Positions 59,826 through 64,000 of a stretch of 64,000 nucleotides of DNA are shown here, piece by piece; position 1 is the first letter of the stretch; every line of letters starts with the position of its first letter. The notes under the pieces are model-generated. The model was given only the letters and a program-made list of their open reading frames with translations, was not told the origin of the DNA and made no database searches. The DNA comes from CAWBYL01 sp963793025 (GTDB taxonomy: Bacteria > Actinomycetota > Acidimicrobiia > Acidimicrobiales > Acidimicrobilacustridaceae). Position numbers and translations under genes: made by a program. The DNA lies in contig CAWBYL010000006.1 in the NCBI GenBank assembly GCA_963793025.1, positions 1,240,001 through 1,304,000 on the forward strand, read 5' to 3'.

Positions 59826-61734
59826 ATGGGGACATTCGACGAGGTCTACGACGTCGAGCCTCGCCGATCCCGAGGGGTTCTGGGGGAGCGCGGCCAGGCG
59901 ATCCACTGGGACCGGCCCGCCGACCACGGTGCTCGACGACTCCGAGCCGCCCGTTCTACCGGTGGTTCCGTGGGGGTCGGCTGAACACGTGCTTCAACGC
60001 CCTCGACCGGTGGGTCGACGGCGGTGACGGCATCGACGAGCCCGCGGCCGGACCAGCTCGCGCTCGTCCACGACAGCCCGGTCACCGGCACCGTCACCAC
60101 CTACACCTACCGGGAGCTGCGCGACCTGGTGGCCCGCTTCGCCGGTGTCCTGGCCGGGTTGGGCGTGGCGCACGGGGACCGGGTCGTGATCTACATGCCG
60201 ATGGTGCCCGAGGCGGCGGTCGCCATGCTGGCCTGCGCCCGCCTCGGCGCCATCCACTCCGTGGTGTTCGGCGGCTTCGCGCCCCACGAGCTGGCCCTGC
60301 GGATCGAGGACGCCCGCCCCAGGGTGGTGGTGTCGGCGAGCTGCGGGATCGAGGGCAGTCGGGTCATCGAGTACAAGCCCCTGCTCGACCGGGCCATCGA
60401 GCTCGCCGGCGCCAGCGCGCCCGAGCACTGCGTGGTGCTGCAGCGCCCGCAGGCGGAGGCTCCGCTCGTCGCCGGACGGGACCTCGCCTGGGACGAGGCC
60501 ATGGTCGACGCCGTCCCCCATCCGTGCGTGTCGGTCGAGGCCACCGACCCGCTCTACGTGCTCTACACGTCGGGGACGACGGGCCGGCCCAAGGGCGTGG
60601 TCCGCGACAACGGCGGTCATGCGGTGGCCCTGCGCTGGAGCATGGCCAACGTCTACGCCGTCGAACCCGGCGAGGTCTTCTGGGCGGCCAGCGACGTCGG
60701 CTGGGTCGTGGGCCACAGCTACATCGTCTACGGGCCCCTGCTCGCCGGGCTGCACCACCGTCATGTACGAGGGCAAGCCGGTCGGGACCCCCGACCCCGG
60801 GGCGTTCTGGCGGGTGGCGGCCGAGCACCGGGTGGCGGTCCTGTTCACCGCGCCCACGGCCCTGCGGGCCATCAAGAAGGAGGACGCGCCCGGTGCCCAC
60901 CTCGCCGGTCACGACCTCTCCCGCCTGCGGGCGCTGTTCCTCGCCGGGGAGCGCACCGACCCGGACACCTACAGCTGGGCGGCCGACCTCCTCGGCATCC
61001 CCGTCATCGACCACTGGTGGCAGACGGAGACGGGCTGGGCGGTGGCCGCCGACTGCCTGGGCATCGAGGTCCTCCCGGTGAAGGCCGGCTCCCCGACCAA
61101 GCCGGTGCCGGGCTATCGCGTCGAGATCCTCGACGAGGTCGGCAACCCGGTTCCGCCCTGGACGGACGGGGCCATCGCCATCCGCCTCCCGCTCCCGCCG
61201 GGATCGCTGCCCACCCTCTGGAACGACGACGACCGCTACGTCGCCTCCTACCTGTCGCGCTACGACGGCTACTACCTCACCGGCGACGGCGGTCGCTTCG
61301 ACGACGAGGGCTACCTGTTCGTCATGGGCCGCATCGACGACGTCATCAACGTGGCCGGGCACCGGCTTTCCACCGGTGCCATGGAGGAGGTCCTGGCCAC
61401 CCACCCGGCGGTGGCCGAGTGCGCGGTCATCGGGGTCCACGACCAGCTCAAGGGGCAGGTGCCGATCGGGATGGTGGTGCTCAAGAGCGGCGTCGACGCC
61501 GACCCCGACGGGCTGCAGGCCGAGCTGGTGCAGATGGTTCGCGACGAGATCGGCGCCGTGGCCTCGTTCCGCCGGGCCCTGGTGGTCGACCGGCTGCCCA
61601 AGACCCGATCGGGCAAGCTCCTCCGCTCCACCATGCGGACCATCGCCGACGGTGGCGAGGTGGTGGTGCCGTCCACGATCGACGACCCGGCGGTGCTCGA
61701 CGAGATCGCCCGGGCTCTCGACGCTGGTCGCTGA
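59826..61734 (+). CDS. Propionyl-CoA synthetase-like (PrpE) acyl-CoA ligase, six frameshifts
   Basis: An AMP-forming ligase: MGTFDEVY start, LADPEGFW, WDRP, FYRWFRGGRLNTCFNALDRWVDGG, SGTTGRPKGVV (A3 core), WWQTETGW, YYLTGDGGRFDDEGY and the C-terminal Lys in KTRSGKLLR. Together these match PrpE/acetoacetyl-CoA-type ligases that activate short acids. The frame shifts near 59853 (+1), 59883 (-1 in a G run), 59920 (+1), 59953 (+1), 60050 (+1) and 60750 (+1 in GGG). Repair gives exactly 635 codons with no stop. As written it is broken; as a gene it is almost certainly intact or only recently damaged. Confidence 0.8.
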
Positions 61735-61744
61735 GGGCCGCGGG

Positions 61745-62323
61745 TCAGTTGAAGGGCTGAACGCCGGCGTCGGCGAGGGCGGCCACGGCGAACACCAGGA
61801 GCAGGACCCCCTGGGCGGCGATGACGGCCACCTCGACGCCAGCGAGCCAGTCGGTGCCGGGCGTGTCCGCCCCGGTCGTCGCCGCAGCCCGCGCTCGTAC
61901 GGCCACCGTGGTGTCCAGCACCGCGGTGGCGCCGAGGATCACCCCGTAGGCGCCCACCACCGCCCCCTGGGCGGTGACCCCCCAGTGCCACAGCACCGAG
62001 GCGAGGGCGGCCAGACCGAGAGCGAGGTGGGCGAAGCCGACCTCGATGCCGGGATCGGGGGAGCCGAGGCGCGATCCGGTCCGGGCCCCCTCGCTGCGGT
62101 GCAGGAGCGAGCGGCGGACGGCGGTGAGGATCCCGACCACGCCGACCGAGAAGATGGCCACGGGGAGGATGGCGTCCACCGGTGACTGGGTGCCGAGCTG
62201 GTTGATGCCCACGGCGAAGCCGAACGCCGCCACAGCCCACGTCTCGACGACCAGGACGGTGGCCGGTCGGTGGTCGGGGGTGCGGGGCATGGACGGCGAG
62301 CTTGCCATGTCGAGGTCGGCCAC
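61745..62323 (-). CDS. Membrane protein, four to five helices
   Basis: A 192-residue protein with hydrophobic stretches (VLVVETWAVAAFGFAVGIN, ILPVAIFSVGVVGILTAV, FAHLALGLAALASVLWHW, AVVGAYGVILGATAVLD, AVIAAQGVLLLVFAVAALAD). I do not recognise the family. GTG 62323 or ATG 62308 could be the start. It converges with the acyl-CoA ligase gene, 10 bp away. Confidence 0.65.
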   Translation of the reverse strand: MADLDMASSPSMPRTPDHRPATVLVVETWAVAAFGFAVGINQLGTQSPVDAILPVAIFSVGVVGILTAVRRSLLHRSEGARTGSRLGSPDPGIEVGFAHLALGLAALASVLWHWGVTAQGAVVGAYGVILGATAVLDTTVAVRARAAATTGADTPGTDWLAGVEVAVIAAQGVLLLVFAVAALADAGVQPFN

Positions 62324-62383
62324 CAGGGTCGGCCCGCCTTGATGGCCGCGCCCTGGCGAGCCCGCCCTGGGGAGCCCGATGGA

Positions 62384-63175
62384 TCAGGAGCGTCGGAGGA
62401 TGTCGCGCCACGAGCGACGGGGCGCGAGCTCGTGGCTGCGGGCCGCTCGCAGCCGATCGGCGCGCAGGTCGTGGATCTCGTGGTCGTCGAGGGGGATCAA
62501 GGCCTCGGGGCCCACCACCCAGCTCAGCAGCAGATCGGCGAGGGCCGGGTTCCGGGCCAGGACCGGCCCGTGGAGGTAGGTGCCGAGGACCCGGCCGCAG
62601 GCCATGCCTTCGGTGCCGTCGCCGTTGCCCTCGCCCACCTCGACCCGGCCGAGGGTGGTGGCCGCGGGTCCGGGCAGGGTGCGGCTGGCGTGGTTCTCGA
62701 AACCGGTGAGCTGTCCCACCGGGGTGGCGGCACCGCCGTCGGGGCTCGGTACCGCGGCGGGCGCGGTGAGCACCTCGCCGACGGCACGGGGCTTGTCGAC
62801 GCGGACGGAGGTGCAGTCGAGGATCCCGAGGCCGGGCTGGTCCGTCCCGTTGGCGTCGGGGAAGCGGTGGCCGAGGATCTGCATCCCGGCGCACACCGCC
62901 AGCACCGTGGCACCGGCGTCGACGGCCCGGTGCAGAGCCTGGCTCTGGTCCAGCTCCCGGGTGGCCTGGACCTGGGGTCCGTCCTCGCCCCCGCCCACGA
63001 GGTAGAGATCGCAGGAGTCCGGAGCGCTCTGGCCGGCGGCGACGGTGACGACGTCGACCGCGATGTTGCGCCAGGCCAGGCGCTGGGCCAGGACCGTGGC
63101 GTTGCCCCCGTCACCGTAGGTGCCGAGCAGATCGGGGAAGAGAACACCGATGCGGACCGTCGACTCGGTGGTCAT
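62384..63175 (-). CDS. gatD: Lipid II isoglutaminyl synthase glutaminase subunit GatD
   Basis: A 263-residue class I glutamine amidotransferase: LFPDLLGTYGDGGNATVLAQRL, nucleophile Cys in VLAVCAGMQILG and the His of GTYLHGPVLARN. GatD supplies ammonia to MurT, which amidates D-glutamate in lipid II. It overlaps murT by 4 bp. Length and motifs are those of the family. Confidence 0.93.
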   Translation of the reverse strand: MTTESTVRIGVLFPDLLGTYGDGGNATVLAQRLAWRNIAVDVVTVAAGQSAPDSCDLYLVGGGEDGPQVQATRELDQSQALHRAVDAGATVLAVCAGMQILGHRFPDANGTDQPGLGILDCTSVRVDKPRAVGEVLTAPAAVPSPDGGAATPVGQLTGFENHASRTLPGPAATTLGRVEVGEGNGDGTEGMACGRVLGTYLHGPVLARNPALADLLLSWVVGPEALIPLDDHEIHDLRADRLRAARSHELAPRRSWRDILRRS

Positions 63176-64000
63176 CGCGGGCCGCCGACCAGTTCGAGGT
63201 ACTCCTGGAAGGCGGTGTAGTTGGCGGCGACGTCGATGGCGTCAGCGGGGGCGTGACCGGCCGTGCCCGCCGCGGTGCGCACCGCCTCGCTGACGTCGGC
63301 CGCCACCAGGTGGTCCACCCCGGCGTAGTGGAGACGGACGGCGAGGTCGTGGCGCCGCTCGCCGGTGGCGACCACGAACCGGCCGGCCAGCCGCTCGAAG
63401 GGCACGTCCCACAGCCAGGACGGGTCGTGGCCGTCAGCGATGCGGGCGTTGATGGCCACGACGACGGGCGCGGGAGCGGGGGCGAGCATGTCGAGCGCCT
63501 CTTGCCATCCGGCCGGGTTCTTGGCCAGCAGGAGGCGGACCGATCGCCCCGCCAGTCGGGCCACGCGGTACCGCCCGGCCACCTCGTCGACGGCGGTGAG
63601 CGCGGCCGCCGCCCGTTTGGGATCGGCGCCCAAGGCGCATGCGGCGGCGAGGGCGAAGGCGGCGTTCACGCGGTTGACCCGACCGGGCAGCTGCAGCTCG
63701 AGCGAGAGTCGGCCGTCGGGGAGCGACATCCCGATGTCGTCGACCACCACGTCGGGCTCGGGGCGGGAGAGATCGCACTGCATGCAGTGCCACGAGCCCC
63801 GCTCGAAGGCGATGCGCCCCGAGCAGTTGGGGCACCCGGCGGCGTCGGCGGTCCAGCCCAGCCCGGTGGCGACCCAGATCACGTTGGGGGCGGCTGACGC
63901 CGCCCAGGCGACGAGGGGGTCATCGGCGTTGGCCACGACCCGCGCGGGAGGCGTGGCGGTGAGAGCCCGTCGCCAGCGCTCGGCCAGCTTGCGCACCTCC
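63172..64000 (-). CDS. murT: Lipid II isoglutaminyl synthase MurT, 5' truncated
   Basis: The frame is open to the edge of the window, leaving 276 codons from the C-terminal side. Visible are the zinc ribbon CPNCSGRI...CMQCDL typical of MurT, the loop GRVNRVNAAFALAAA, and the DUF1727 C-terminal domain ending AANYTAFQEYLELVG. The N-terminal Mur ligase ATP-binding part lies outside the window. Coupled to gatD, it completes lipid II amidation. Confidence 0.92.
   Translation of the reverse strand, partial: EVRKLAERWRRALTATPPARVVANADDPLVAWAASAAPNVIWVATGLGWTADAAGCPNCSGRIAFERGSWHCMQCDLSRPEPDVVVDDIGMSLPDGRLSLELQLPGRVNRVNAAFALAAACALGADPKRAAAALTAVDEVAGRYRVARLAGRSVRLLLAKNPAGWQEALDMLAPAPAPVVVAINARIADGHDPSWLWDVPFERLAGRFVVATGERRHDLAVRLHYAGVDHLVAADVSEAVRTAAGTAGHAPADAIDVAANYTAFQEYLELVGGPR

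Noticed and set aside
1..64000. tRNA and rRNA genes, insertion sequences, phage attachment sites
   Set aside because: I saw no tRNA-like T-loop/CCA pattern, transposase motif or long direct repeat by reading; a covariance-model scan would be needed to exclude small RNAs.

Overview
The window is GC-rich (about 70% by eye), almost fully coding DNA from the chromosome of an actinomycete. The housekeeping gene order, the many GTG starts, a mycoredoxin-like protein, DUF2469, MurT/GatD and a SigE-type sigma factor fit the Actinomycetota. The mixture of genes is most like Acidimicrobiia (Ilumatobacter/Iamia type). That placement is inference from gene content; no rRNA or tRNA gene was recognised.

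Layout. 1-13.3 kb is a housekeeping block: fakA (5' cut by the window edge), recG, a short convergent pair (ASCH-like protein, zinc ribbon), rsmD-coaD-coiled-coil protein-DUF177-rpmF-plsX-acpP-rnc-mutM-smc, mostly on the + strand with overlapping stops and starts. 13.4-17.3 kb (minus strand) holds a GNAT protein and a MoxR/DUF58/VWA set. 17.5-21.1 kb holds a two-component system and a membrane-anchored HtrA protease. 21.1-25.7 kb is a patch of small accessory genes, including a truncated Phd antitoxin and a truncated DUF1905 gene. 26-31.6 kb returns to core genes: ftsY, an acidic membrane protein, ffh, rpsP, a KH protein, rimM, trmD, rplS. 31.6-35.8 kb places small accessory genes, including an oxidoreductase-methyltransferase fusion, before DUF2469 and yraN. 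35.8-43 kb carries TetR, a DsbA-type protein with a mycoredoxin, a lipoprotein, an alcohol dehydrogenase, bacterioferritin with its ferredoxin, and a glycosyltransferase. 43-48.8 kb carries SDR, PadR, amidase, sulfotransferase and acyl-CoA carboxyltransferase. 48.8-51 kb is a sigma factor with its probable membrane anti-sigma partner, followed by a tandem palindromic repeat. 51.3-55.6 kb has a membrane protein, a PNP-DERA fusion and an FMN/FAD oxidoreductase. 55.6-59.3 kb is a MauE / methylamine-dehydrogenase-light-chain-like / thioredoxin cassette. 59.3-64 kb has a hypothetical gene, a propionyl-CoA synthetase-like gene, a membrane protein, gatD and murT (5' cut by the window edge).

Themes. 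Eleven genes have a TANNNT hexamer 6 to 9 nt before the start codon and no Shine-Dalgarno, which points to widespread leaderless transcription from a -10-only type promoter. Six otherwise well-conserved genes are broken by single-base shifts, nine of the twelve shifts lying between 58.87 and 60.75 kb. Each repaired gene has a length divisible by three and no internal stop, so these look more like local sequence error than gene decay. The most unusual protein is a twin-arginine-exported, cysteine-rich, methylamine-dehydrogenase-light-chain-like protein fused to five repeats of about 103 residues, encoded between MauE and thioredoxin-like genes.
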